The position numbers and the translations under genes were made by a program. Under the pieces are notes generated by a model, which had not been told where the DNA came from, did not search any database, and was given only the letters and a program-made list of their open reading frames with translations. From a virus, in IMG/VR virus record IMGVR_UViG_3300046751_000059, positions 1 through 33,298 of that record: a stretch of DNA of 33,298 bases; one strand, 5' to 3'. This document shows positions 1 through 9,274 of the stretch, piece by piece (position 1 is the stretch's first letter; each line of letters starts with the position of its first letter).

Positions 1-127
1 TTACATCGGTGATGCTAAACTCACCAGCATCTACTTTCAGCCTGTAGTCAACTTGAGTGCCGCCAGCAGTGTCATTGAAATCAATCTGTGGAGCATCTTT
101 TGCAAGTTCAATGTTTCCAGAGGTGGT
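1..127. repeat. 127-bp exact direct repeat, copy 1
   Basis: Identical base for base to 32712-32838, diverging at base 128 (t here, a at 32839). It lies in the tail fibre frame and encodes the segment beginning SGNIELAKDAPQIDFND. It starts exactly at the first base of the window, so it is probably an assembly-graph overlap and not only a gene duplication. Confidence 0.97.
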
Positions 128-2008
128 TGCACCATCCATAGTGACTGTGCCAGTGACATCAATGCCGCCAGAGGTGGTTTCAAATTTAACATCCCCATCG
201 TATCGTAATTCAGCACCAGCGTCTTCTTTGAACAAAGCAATAGTTGAGCCATCGTCATCTTCAATACGAACTTGACTGCCCCTAATTCTTAAGTCGCCAG
301 TGCCTTGCTCATAAATATAACTTGTTGTGCCTGTGTGGTAAATCTGAAGGTCATTGCCAGCACCGAAGATGGCCTTGTCGTTGTCGCCGAAGGTGATGTC
401 GCCAGACATAGTGCCGCCAGTTAAGGCAAGAAAGCCTGTTCCTGATACGTATGCCGCTACCCAAGCAGAACCTGTATAGACATACATAGCCCCTGCCACG
501 CTATCAAAATACAAAGCACCAGCTACTAAAGCATCACCGTCATTATCTACAGTAGGTGCGCTAGACTTTGTGCCAAGATACCTATCATCAAAGTTATCGT
601 AAGCCGCTAGTGTTGCATCTCTTGCACTCTCAGCCGCACTCTGTGCAGATGATGCAGATGATGCTGATGATGCCGCGTTAGTCTCAGATGTTGACGCATT
701 AGTTGCGCTAGTTGAAGCAGACGATGCACTAGAGGCCGCGTTAGTCTCACTAGTAGACGCATTAGATTCGCTTGTACTAGCATTGCTTGCTGATGTAGAC
801 GCATTAGATGCTGATGTAGCGGCATTTGTTTCACTAGTAGAAGCGTTGCTTGCTGATGTAGCGGCTTCTGACGCCTTTGTTGTGGCAGTAGATGCACTAG
901 TTGATGCAGACGACTCGGATGTAGCGGAGTTGCTTTCGCTGGTTGCCGCATTAGCCGCAGATGAAGATGCTTCTGATGCTTTTGTTGTAGCTGTAGAAGC
1001 ACTGGTAGATGCGTTTGTAGCACTTGTAGCCGCCTCACTAGCCTTGGTTGTAGCAGTTGTAGCATGACCTGATGCTGTAGTAGCTGAACTTGCCGCCGCA
1101 GTTGCGCTTGAAGCCGCATTTGTCTCGGCAGTCTCAGCGTTAGTCTCAGCAGTTTCAGCATTTGTTTCAGCAGTTTCAGCCGCAGTTTGTGCTGTCTGTG
1201 CCGCAGTTGCGCTAGAAGATGCGCTACTTGCACTAGAAGCCGCCGCAGTAGCAGAAGATGCCGCTTCACCAGCTTTTGTAGTAGCGGTGGTAGCATTTGT
1301 TGCGGCGTTTTGGACATCTGACAAATTGTCTACAATACTTTGCATATTGGATGTTACACCAGCAACAGTGGTTACATTAGCTGATACCCCAGCTACTGTT
1401 GTTACGTTAGATGATATTCCAGCTACAGTTTGAATAGCATCAGTCGCGTCTGTGCCATCCTCGATGTCGGCTAGTGTGGCTATGTCAGCAGTTACAGCAG
1501 AAAGAGTTGACACGTCTGCAATCTTTGGTCCTGCTTCTGGCACACCAGTTGTTGCATTAAACCCTAGAACAGTACCCGCTCTAGTCGCTTTAAGCGGAAG
1601 CTCCATTGAGCCAGCCGCATCACTGTCTTGTAGGCGTAGTGAGCGATCTACAGCGTCTTTACGGTCTGCAAACTGTGCAGTAATCTTATCTAATTCTGTG
1701 TTGAGAGAACCGATTTGAAACGCACCAGAGGCAGGAAAGTCAGTAGTACGCTCAAGAGCAATGTCTCTAGTTATAACTACTGTGCTACCGCCTGTTGCGC
1801 CTGTAACACTTATGGTTACAGTACCAGTAGAGCCACTACCACCAGATACAGTGTAGTCTGTAGTTAAAGTTTTAAGTACGTTATCTACATATACGTTAAG
1901 ATCGGCATCAGCAAAAAACTCAAACGAAACCGTAAAGGAAGTTTGTGTAACGCCCTGTGCTACAGCATATGATACGCGTGGCGTATTGTCTGATAAGTTA
2001 ATAGTCAT
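1..2008 (-). CDS. Tail fibre protein, T7-type N-terminus (cut by window edge)
   Basis: Forms the host-binding fibre attached to the tail. The ATG at 2006-2008 opens a frame that stays open to base 1, 669 codons, with no stop. Residues 1 to about 130 resemble the T7 tail fibre N-terminal domain that docks on the tail tube (starts MTINLSDNTPRVSYAVAQGV). Residues about 230-466 are almost pure Ala/Ser/Thr/Asn/Glu in heptads such as ASTSETN, probably a thin trimeric shaft. After this come beta-rich fibre repeats. The last 127 bases before the edge are identical to part of the fibre gene at 31969-33168, and joining the two there gives one in-frame protein of about 916 aa. It follows the 1358-aa ejection protein after 42 bases, the usual T7 order. 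Confidence 0.85.
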   Translation of the reverse strand, partial: MTINLSDNTPRVSYAVAQGVTQTSFTVSFEFFADADLNVYVDNVLKTLTTDYTVSGGSGSTGTVTISVTGATGGSTVVITRDIALERTTDFPASGAFQIGSLNTELDKITAQFADRKDAVDRSLRLQDSDAAGSMELPLKATRAGTVLGFNATTGVPEAGPKIADVSTLSAVTADIATLADIEDGTDATDAIQTVAGISSNVTTVAGVSANVTTVAGVTSNMQSIVDNLSDVQNAATNATTATTKAGEAASSATAAASSASSASSSATAAQTAQTAAETAETNAETAETNAETAETNAASSATAAASSATTASGHATTATTKASEAATSATNASTSASTATTKASEASSSAANAATSESNSATSESSASTSASTATTKASEAATSASNASTSETNAATSASNASTSASNASTSESNASTSETNAASSASSASTSATNASTSETNAASSASSASSAQSAAESARDATLAAYDNFDDRYLGTKSSAPTVDNDGDALVAGALYFDSVAGAMYVYTGSAWVAAYVSGTGFLALTGGTMSGDITFGDNDKAIFGAGNDLQIYHTGTTSYIYEQGTGDLRIRGSQVRIEDDDGSTIALFKEDAGAELRYDGDVKFETTSGGIDVTGTVTMDGATTSGNIELAKDAPQIDFNDTAGGTQVDYRLKVDAGEFSITDV
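607..1317 (-). repeat. Degenerate 21-bp (heptad) repeats in the fibre shaft
   Basis: The fibre gene has a 7-codon period here: ASTSETN, AATSASN, ASTSASN, ASTSESN and AASSASS recur, with TTKASEA insertions about every 8-10 heptads. Only a few codons are used. Misleading open frames appear on both strands because the repeats lack stops. Such a tract can change length by recombination, which would alter fibre length. Confidence 0.8.
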
Positions 2009-2050
2009 GGCTAGATCCTACCTTTCATGTGGATATGGCTCAACTCACAA

Positions 2051-5000
2051 TTAGAAGCGTCTTATTGTGTAATCCTCTTGCTCTTGGTTTGGCAATGTAC
2101 CAGCCAAAACATTAGAAAACTCGTTTACATAATCATTCCATAGCCACAGTCTAGCTGTAGGTAAAGCTCTGATTATATCTTTAGACCCCTCACCAAAATC
2201 ACCAGTTGTAAACTTATACAAACCTGTTAGAACATCTTGCCCATAGCTAGGACCAGCACCTAATAGGTTCACAGTTCCATCCAAGAAGCTTTCTTCTTGT
2301 GGGAATCTATCGTTAATAAATCCACCGCCAAGATCAGGACCACCAAATGCGGCAGAAGTTGACATAGCTGTATAGAAACTATCTGACCATAAAGCCGCTA
2401 GACCAGACATATCAAACGATCTAGCTATCTTGTCCTGTATAGACATATTGTCCATGACAAATGGGCGATTACGATTCTTTAACTCAAGACCAAGATAACC
2501 TAGCCCCATAGCCGCAACAGCCGCTACTGCTCTGTTTCTAGCCTGACCAGTGGCATATGCCGCAGTTATCTTATTTGCCGCCGCAAACGAATATGAATAG
2601 AACTGAAACGGCAATCCAAGCAATCCATTTTCTATACGAGAATATCCACGCACACGCGGATCTTGTTCATACCCAAACTTCCTAGCAATGTGAAACGGAA
2701 CATACGCAACACCATCAACAATGATTGGCTTGTCAGCAGGAGTACCCATAAGAATGGTGTTCATGATTCCGCTATTCATTGAAGATCTAAATTCCATCTG
2801 CAAATCTTTAGCTTCTGTAGGCCACTTGTCGCTGTTAGGTAGCCATAAACCAGAACCATTTTCTTTGGTATTTTCAATAATACCATCATCAACCAGCTTC
2901 TTAAACTCACGCGCCTTGCCAGCATCAATGCCATACCTAGCCAGATATTTAATTTCAAATGGCTTTGCATTGCCATCAGCCAGACGAATAGACATCTGTA
3001 TTATAGAATGACCTCTAACTACAGCATCCAGCTTCTTCATTATGTTTGTAAGCGGCCCAAGTCCATTTAGATAAAAGAAACCGCTTTTAAGTTTGCCAAC
3101 ACCTTTGTCGTAAATACGATCAATACGATTACCTTCGCCAAAAGGATTGTTAGATATTTCATCAACATGGCGCATATGCGATGAGCCTTGAATAACTTCC
3201 CTAGCCTCACCTGCGTGGTGCGCTTCGGTCATTGTCATGCGTAGTCTGTTATCACTTATCAAGCCAAACAAACCACGGAAAATATCTTTTAGCTCATGCT
3301 CCATTATAATCTTGGCAAAGTCAGTCATACTGGCAAAACCAGCAGAGCCTAGATAATTAAGCTGTGCGCCATCACGCAATACTTTAGCCGCTCTCATATC
3401 GAATGATGTTGGATCACGCCTCTGTACAGAGCCAACAACACGATCATACATATGCGTAAAGTCGCGCCTAACTCGATTCATTTCTTTCATAGACTTGCCA
3501 GCCGCAAACATATCGTCATCAATATCTTCAAGCAGATCATCAAGACTTTTGCCATCGAACAGCTTAGCAAACTGATACAATGGTGCAGTACGCATAGTAT
3601 AAGCTCTCATTACAGCAAGAGGATCTTGCTCTATAAAGTCAAACACTAGCGCATTAGGTATATCTAACTTGCGATGCTTAAAATGCTTAGACTTGCCTTG
3701 CCCATAAAACGCATTAGCATCATCAGCTACATCAGTTAAACCCAGTATTTCATCAATGGTTTCATCAACTCTTTTCATTACAGACGCATCATCTGTAGCT
3801 AGAGTTTTCTTTAGAAACAATGGCACTCTGTTTCTAATGTCGGCATGTATTTCGCCCATGTATTTGATTGCAGAATCATTAACACGCATTTCTAAAGATA
3901 TAAGATCTTCCTTATATTCTTGGCGGCGAATATTGTGGCTTAACTCATGCAACAAAACAAAGTCTTGAAAGTCATTAAAGTTCTTAAACTTACCAAAGTT
4001 ATCTAGCATATACTTGCGCTGATGATACTGAATCTTTGCAGGGTCTAGCTTTGCTAAGTTAGCATAAGCTTGCTCTGGATTAGACATAGCTTCTTGCAAC
4101 TCTTTGTACCGCTTGTAAGCACGAGTGCGATTTATATAAGCTATGCCTGTTGATTCATCTAAGTAAACAAATGTGCCTAAAATCTTTTTGTCACCGATTG
4201 CAGGAATAGATTCTTTAGCATCTGTAACAATCTTTTTAACACCAAACTTTTCACCAAAGCGTAGCTGTATTTCACCATCAGATAGTTGCGATATGTTTCT
4301 AACAAAGTTGCCGCCCTGTGCATCAGGATTAGGCACATATATCTCTGGGTTTTCCTTGTACCAATCAAACAATACTTGAGCAAACTCTTGCCGCCGTCTG
4401 CTAATTTGATCCCTGTCCCAATATCTAGGAAACATAACTTCTTCCATAGCTGGCACAGATGACTCATCACCAGCCGCCGCAATCTGCACCTCAAGATCAA
4501 TAAGTTCTGATTCTAATCTAGCCTGTTTTGTTCTAAGTATTTCTAAATAGCTAGTTTGATTTAATGAAAGGCCAGCTTTTTCTGCGTCAGCCCTTCCTTC
4601 AAGTTCAGATATTTTATCTATAGTTTTTTGCAGATTGGCTTCTTTGTTAATAATCTGTGATTGATATTTCTTTACGTTACCGATCTGTCCCGTTTCTCTA
4701 AGACGTGCTTCCCAATCTTTGTAGAAGTTAGCCATAAGTTCAATGGCTTCTTGTTCACCTTTGGTAGCACCCTTAATGCCATTTATATATTTTCTGTTTG
4801 CTTCTTTTGCAAAAACAGTAAAAGAGCCATCAATATTAGATAGGTTAAGATCTGTAAATGTGCTTACGCCTTTGCCAGAATGTTGCCCAAAACTCTGCAA
4901 CATACTTGAGTAAACCTGTAACCATTCACCATTATGCGTTTGTGCATATTGATATACTGACTTTGGGCTAGCTATTCCTAGCTGGTGCATCTTAAGCAAA

Positions 5001-6127
5001 ACGCCAGAATCACCACCTAGCTTAACCATATGCTTCTTAACGCTATCAGGTATTGCACCCTGCAATGTTCTTTTAACAGGGGATGGCACAGCTTTATACA
5101 TCCAGCTATCGGTAAACCAATTCTTAGCCATGCCGTGTGCATCTTCTGTATTAAGTTTTTGTATATCTTCTGCTCTGCGTATCTGTTGCTCTACGCGTAT
5201 GTTATTCAAATCTTTTTTGTTGTTATCTAAGGCAGTCATCTTTGCCTTTTTTTCATCACGCAAAGCTTTAAGTTCTAATTCATCAGTTGCTGATGCGGCT
5301 TTTTCTGCTGAATTTTTATGTGCTTCAATACGAACCTCTAGGTCATTAACGCTTTCTTCTAGTGCGTCTATACTCTTTGGAAGGCTCTCTCTGCGTGTTG
5401 ACAACACTTCATCTGCTTCATTGCCAAGTATTCTGGCTTCTCTGTTACCTACAGTTTCAGCGTCTGCTCGTGACAAATTACCAGTAACTTCAAGAAACTC
5501 ATCTAACTCATCATTAGTTTTGCGTATAGCTGACGCTCTCCTGCTAGCAGGAACAGATACAGCACCACCTATAAGGCCACCAACAACAAAAGCCGAACCA
5601 ATGTTCATAGCTACTTCTTCTGGTGTGGCTAACGGATCGAATGGTGCGCGACCAGCCTCAAGGCCAGCTTGTAATGTACCAACAGATGCGCCTGATCTAA
5701 GGAACTGACGCCCTAAACTTGCCGCCGCACCACCAAAGGGTAATGCTACAAGGTTAATTGGATCTATAATGCCAGCACCAAGATTATAAACAAATGGCGA
5801 CTCAGCCATAATCCTGCGGCGTTCTTGATTAAGATCAAGGCTGGTTTTCATTTCAGCCATATGTTTAGGATTACGCGCATTTATTAAATGCGATTCAAAC
5901 TCCTCATAACCTTCCATATCAGTTAAAGGATTGTAGCCAACTTCATACTCGTCACGATGCTTAAACTGGTCGCGTATAGCTTCTGCTATCGGTATATATT
6001 GATAACCAAGATTTGCTGGCAATGTGTCAGACCAAAACTTTGGCGACTCATCTTTGCCAACACCTTCCGAATACTGTACGCCAGTAATGGATTGTTTTGG
6101 TGTGCTTGCATATACGTTTGTTGACAT
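2051..6127 (-). CDS. Large internal virion (ejection) protein with zincin-like HELSH motif
   Basis: 1358 aa, in the place of T7 gp16: after the other two ejection proteins and before the fibre. Proteins of this type leave the capsid with the DNA and build a channel across the cell envelope. Residues about 235-330 and 465-560 are charged and look like coiled coils. Residues 727-731 read HELSH (context FVLLHELSHNIRR), the HExxH pattern of zinc metallopeptidases. The T7 protein instead has a lytic transglycosylase domain, which I cannot recognise here. The C-terminal 250 residues are rich in Ala, Gly and aromatics and may touch the membrane. The ATG at 6127 lies 19 bases after the preceding gene's stop. 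The virion role is fairly sure; protease activity is inferred from the motif only. Confidence 0.85.
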   Translation of the reverse strand: MSTNVYASTPKQSITGVQYSEGVGKDESPKFWSDTLPANLGYQYIPIAEAIRDQFKHRDEYEVGYNPLTDMEGYEEFESHLINARNPKHMAEMKTSLDLNQERRRIMAESPFVYNLGAGIIDPINLVALPFGGAAASLGRQFLRSGASVGTLQAGLEAGRAPFDPLATPEEVAMNIGSAFVVGGLIGGAVSVPASRRASAIRKTNDELDEFLEVTGNLSRADAETVGNREARILGNEADEVLSTRRESLPKSIDALEESVNDLEVRIEAHKNSAEKAASATDELELKALRDEKKAKMTALDNNKKDLNNIRVEQQIRRAEDIQKLNTEDAHGMAKNWFTDSWMYKAVPSPVKRTLQGAIPDSVKKHMVKLGGDSGVLLKMHQLGIASPKSVYQYAQTHNGEWLQVYSSMLQSFGQHSGKGVSTFTDLNLSNIDGSFTVFAKEANRKYINGIKGATKGEQEAIELMANFYKDWEARLRETGQIGNVKKYQSQIINKEANLQKTIDKISELEGRADAEKAGLSLNQTSYLEILRTKQARLESELIDLEVQIAAAGDESSVPAMEEVMFPRYWDRDQISRRRQEFAQVLFDWYKENPEIYVPNPDAQGGNFVRNISQLSDGEIQLRFGEKFGVKKIVTDAKESIPAIGDKKILGTFVYLDESTGIAYINRTRAYKRYKELQEAMSNPEQAYANLAKLDPAKIQYHQRKYMLDNFGKFKNFNDFQDFVLLHELSHNIRRQEYKEDLISLEMRVNDSAIKYMGEIHADIRNRVPLFLKKTLATDDASVMKRVDETIDEILGLTDVADDANAFYGQGKSKHFKHRKLDIPNALVFDFIEQDPLAVMRAYTMRTAPLYQFAKLFDGKSLDDLLEDIDDDMFAAGKSMKEMNRVRRDFTHMYDRVVGSVQRRDPTSFDMRAAKVLRDGAQLNYLGSAGFASMTDFAKIIMEHELKDIFRGLFGLISDNRLRMTMTEAHHAGEAREVIQGSSHMRHVDEISNNPFGEGNRIDRIYDKGVGKLKSGFFYLNGLGPLTNIMKKLDAVVRGHSIIQMSIRLADGNAKPFEIKYLARYGIDAGKAREFKKLVDDGIIENTKENGSGLWLPNSDKWPTEAKDLQMEFRSSMNSGIMNTILMGTPADKPIIVDGVAYVPFHIARKFGYEQDPRVRGYSRIENGLLGLPFQFYSYSFAAANKITAAYATGQARNRAVAAVAAMGLGYLGLELKNRNRPFVMDNMSIQDKIARSFDMSGLAALWSDSFYTAMSTSAAFGGPDLGGGFINDRFPQEESFLDGTVNLLGAGPSYGQDVLTGLYKFTTGDFGEGSKDIIRALPTARLWLWNDYVNEFSNVLAGTLPNQEQEDYTIRRF

Positions 6128-6146
6128 TTATTCACTTTCGCCAGCG

Positions 6147-8813
6147 TTATGGGGCATCTATATCCATAGAAAGTTGTGGGCTTCTACCAGTTACAGAAGC
6201 TTTTGCTCTTTCTCTAATTTGTTTGTCGGTAGCTCTACCAGCATCCAACCTAGCTTGTTCACGTTCTGCTTCAATATTTTTAATTCTATCGTTAGCTATA
6301 TCGCTTGCAATAACCACAGGGCCATTATCACCAACCAAGGCAGTAAGTTCACCATCTTTTACATGGTGAGCAATATATCTAACAGTGCCACCCACTAGAG
6401 ACTGATCTGGAAACGGAACCAAAACAACTTTATCTATTGGATTGCCCATAAAATGTTCAGATATTCTAAAATTTCCATCCATTTCTTCTGATATTTTTTC
6501 TTGCGCCTCAACAATAAAAGCAGTTTTGTAATCGCTATCAGGAAAGACTCTATCAAGAGCAAAGGCAGATCTATTAGATGTTCCAGAATTTGGGTCTACT
6601 ACTATACCGCCAGTTTCAGGAAAGTGACTTTCATACACTTCTGTAATCCTAGCTTCAATTTGGCTCATGCTTTGACCATTTGCCGCCATCGTTTCTATCA
6701 TTGGCGAAAACATTTGTTGCGCTGTAAAGTTGCTACCAAATTTTGAGTTTAGATATTTGGTGTGCTTGTTTCTTGGATCTTTAACTTCTGTAAATTTGTT
6801 TTGATATATTCTTGATAATCCATTTGTAATTTTTACAGGATCATTTGAGTTTGCAACTACCTTATCAAAGACATTAGAAATATCTTCTACACCTTCAACA
6901 TTTGTTATTTGCAAAACGGTTTCTAAAACACTTTGAGTATTTTCATCTACACCCTTGCCTTGTGCTGGGCGAAGCTTATTTACAAATGTGCCTTTAGGGC
7001 CTTTGAAGTTTGAGTATCTTTTATATAAATTTAGTCCTTTTATTAAAACTGTTTCATCCACAACAGATCCAGAAGCAACTGTATCAAGGACAGTTTGAAC
7101 AGATTTCGGAACAATATTTCTCATTAACATATCATCTAATTTATTAATAAATGGTTCCGTTTGTGCTGTTGGGTTAGAAAAATCTACAGCTAACATAGCG
7201 TTTTCTAATGGAACACCTTTCAAACCAGAAGGTAATGTTTTAGATAAAATGCTATCAGAAGCTTTTTGTTCTGTTGAAGTGTTGTTTGTCATTAATCCAG
7301 CATCAATACTTACCTCTGCAAGTTGTTCAGCAGTAACTGTTGCTGGCTTAACACTACTAAGAAGGGTACTCATTTCACGGCGAATAAATGTCCTATCTTC
7401 GCCTGTATGTAGATCAATGATTTTGTCTGCAATAACTTTTTGTTTGTCGTTAAGTTCGCCTCTTTGACCATTGCTTTCAAGGTACTCACCTAAAGCTACA
7501 CCTTCTGTATATTCATTATCAGATCCAGAATTAACAGCATAACTCATCATTCCGTACAGCAAACCTTGACGCACTTCTGATCTTGATTTTTGCAGGAAAA
7601 GAGAGCTTCTACCAGCTTTGGTAGCAATATCAATTTTATTGTCTATTTCTTTTGAATATCTTGTAAACTCAGCAAATGCGTCTGAAAAATTTCCTGTGCT
7701 AGAGCTATTGCGAATTTTGCTAGATGCAACTTCCTGATCGTCCTCAATATCATTAACAACATTTAAGAAATCTTTTACTGCTAGTTCGTCATCTATTTTT
7801 TCTTGTCTTGTTTTATTAGCTTGTTGTGTTGTTTCATCATCAGAAAGCTGTTGTGTAAATCCAGTTAGATCACGAAGTAATCCATCTTGAAAATCAGGAA
7901 AGTCATCATTTGATAAAAAGCTATTAACAAGAGGCTGTAATTTTGTAGGCAACTTGTCTAAACCAACACCGCGAGAACGTATAACTTTATTAACTTGAAC
8001 TACATCATTAGATTTTAACAATGGGTCACTAGCTATAGTCGAAATGATACGCTGTGCTAGTCCAGTATATTGTGCGCTTTTAAGATCTTTGATATAAACA
8101 TTGCCAGCTTTTTCACTATATAAACCTGACTTAACACCGTTTTGTATGCTTTGTGATTGAGCTTTAATTAATTCATTAATATCTGCTTGTGTTACATCAT
8201 TAAAGTTAAGTGACGATGCGATTGCCGCAATGTCTTTAACAGCTTCGTCCACGCCTAGTTTAATATCTTTAGCTTGCTGATCTCTATCTCTGATAATTTT
8301 ATCCTGCATCAAAGACATTTTGTTCGATGCAAGTAAGCTATTGCCTAGATTTTCTATAGCTTGTGCAAATCTTGGTGATGTGTTCTTTGCAGATTCATCA
8401 ATGTATTTGCCAAATTCTGTTGAAAACATACCAACAGGATCTGAGTCAAACTGAAACTTTATAGCTATTTCAGAAGCTTTATTCTTAAATTCTGTTTCTG
8501 TTTGCTTTAGATACCTAGCTTCGACTATTTCCTTGTAGGCTTCTTGTGCAACGGTTCCAAAGCCATCAGGAATAGTAAATGCTTTTATGTCGCCAGTAAC
8601 AGGATCAATAACTCGTAGATCTGCGGCAGACGCGGCCTGTGCAGTTTCAATACCCTTTTCTTTAGCAATGCGCTTTAGGTCGTTAAAAGAGTTTTCAATA
8701 AATGTATCAGCTAGTTCGCCAACTTTTGCCCAAGACTGCGTTGCACCAGTGTCAGCACGAATAACTCCGATGTTGCTTGCAATGTTTTGTCTGCGTTGTC
8801 TAATAACTGCCAT
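6147..8813 (-). CDS. Internal virion protein, T7 gp15-like position
   Basis: 888 aa, mostly charged and helical, rich in Lys, Asp, Gln and Asn, with no signal peptide and no evident membrane helix. Its place between the 150-aa and 1358-aa virion proteins and its size match the T7 gp15 class, which forms part of the periplasmic ejection tunnel. It starts MAVIRQRRQN, 8 bases after the stop of the upstream gene. I see no catalytic motif. The call rests mainly on gene order and length. Confidence 0.75.
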   Translation of the reverse strand: MAVIRQRRQNIASNIGVIRADTGATQSWAKVGELADTFIENSFNDLKRIAKEKGIETAQAASAADLRVIDPVTGDIKAFTIPDGFGTVAQEAYKEIVEARYLKQTETEFKNKASEIAIKFQFDSDPVGMFSTEFGKYIDESAKNTSPRFAQAIENLGNSLLASNKMSLMQDKIIRDRDQQAKDIKLGVDEAVKDIAAIASSLNFNDVTQADINELIKAQSQSIQNGVKSGLYSEKAGNVYIKDLKSAQYTGLAQRIISTIASDPLLKSNDVVQVNKVIRSRGVGLDKLPTKLQPLVNSFLSNDDFPDFQDGLLRDLTGFTQQLSDDETTQQANKTRQEKIDDELAVKDFLNVVNDIEDDQEVASSKIRNSSSTGNFSDAFAEFTRYSKEIDNKIDIATKAGRSSLFLQKSRSEVRQGLLYGMMSYAVNSGSDNEYTEGVALGEYLESNGQRGELNDKQKVIADKIIDLHTGEDRTFIRREMSTLLSSVKPATVTAEQLAEVSIDAGLMTNNTSTEQKASDSILSKTLPSGLKGVPLENAMLAVDFSNPTAQTEPFINKLDDMLMRNIVPKSVQTVLDTVASGSVVDETVLIKGLNLYKRYSNFKGPKGTFVNKLRPAQGKGVDENTQSVLETVLQITNVEGVEDISNVFDKVVANSNDPVKITNGLSRIYQNKFTEVKDPRNKHTKYLNSKFGSNFTAQQMFSPMIETMAANGQSMSQIEARITEVYESHFPETGGIVVDPNSGTSNRSAFALDRVFPDSDYKTAFIVEAQEKISEEMDGNFRISEHFMGNPIDKVVLVPFPDQSLVGGTVRYIAHHVKDGELTALVGDNGPVVIASDIANDRIKNIEAEREQARLDAGRATDKQIRERAKASVTGRSPQLSMDIDAP

Positions 8814-8821
8814 GTTTATCT

Positions 8822-9274
8822 CTAATCAGTTTTGTATTGATGGTAACGATACATTCCAGTAACTATCGATGTTGTTGCACCAAGCAATGCTTCTCTGCCA
8901 GCATACCTACCTTTAGTCGCTTCCATACCAGCCATTGCTCTTTGCTGTGATACAGTCATCATGCCAGTTGACTCTATTGACTCTACATCAGACAAGGCAA
9001 TTTCTTTTTGCCGATCCATAAAAGCTTTCATAGATCTGTCAGATGTGTCTCTGTTCATAAAAGAAAAGAACGCCATGTTAGCAGACTGTGCAGATTCAAA
9101 GTCACGCATACGAATGTTTGCTTTTTGCAAAGCTTCTATTTCAGACTGCCTTGCTGATTGCTCATATTGCTGTCTGTTAAATGCGGCTTGACTCTTTGCC
9201 GCCTTGCCTTGCTGTATCTGTGAATACATTGAAAGGCCAGTAGCGGCTATCTGAATACCTAGTGGAATAGCCAT
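8822..9274 (-). CDS. Small internal virion protein, T7 gp14-like
   Basis: 150 aa. It begins with a hydrophobic, glycine-containing stretch (IPLGIQIAATGLSMYSQIQQ) followed by a long Gln/Ala/Lys helix. This is the typical build of the smallest podovirus ejection protein, which inserts in the outer membrane in T7. Its ATG overlaps the stop of the tail tubular protein B gene by one base (TAATG arrangement at 9274), so the two are translationally coupled. Assigned by position and composition. Confidence 0.7.
   Translation of the reverse strand: MAIPLGIQIAATGLSMYSQIQQGKAAKSQAAFNRQQYEQSARQSEIEALQKANIRMRDFESAQSANMAFFSFMNRDTSDRSMKAFMDRQKEIALSDVESIESTGMMTVSQQRAMAGMEATKGRYAGREALLGATTSIVTGMYRYHQYKTD

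Noticed and set aside
607-1317. Long minus-strand frame rich in Leu, Gln and His, and plus-strand frame 783-1067
   Set aside because: Other-frame readings of the fibre heptad repeats, which lack stops in several frames. The fibre frame from 2008 is continuous and has the T7-type N-terminus.
1-2008. Diversity-generating retroelement acting on the fibre
   Set aside because: The repeat is exact, without adenine-directed changes, and no reverse transcriptase is present.
5130-5708. 192-codon plus-strand open frame
   Set aside because: Lies antisense inside the 1358-aa ejection protein gene; Ser/Leu/Ala-rich mirror composition and no ribosome site.
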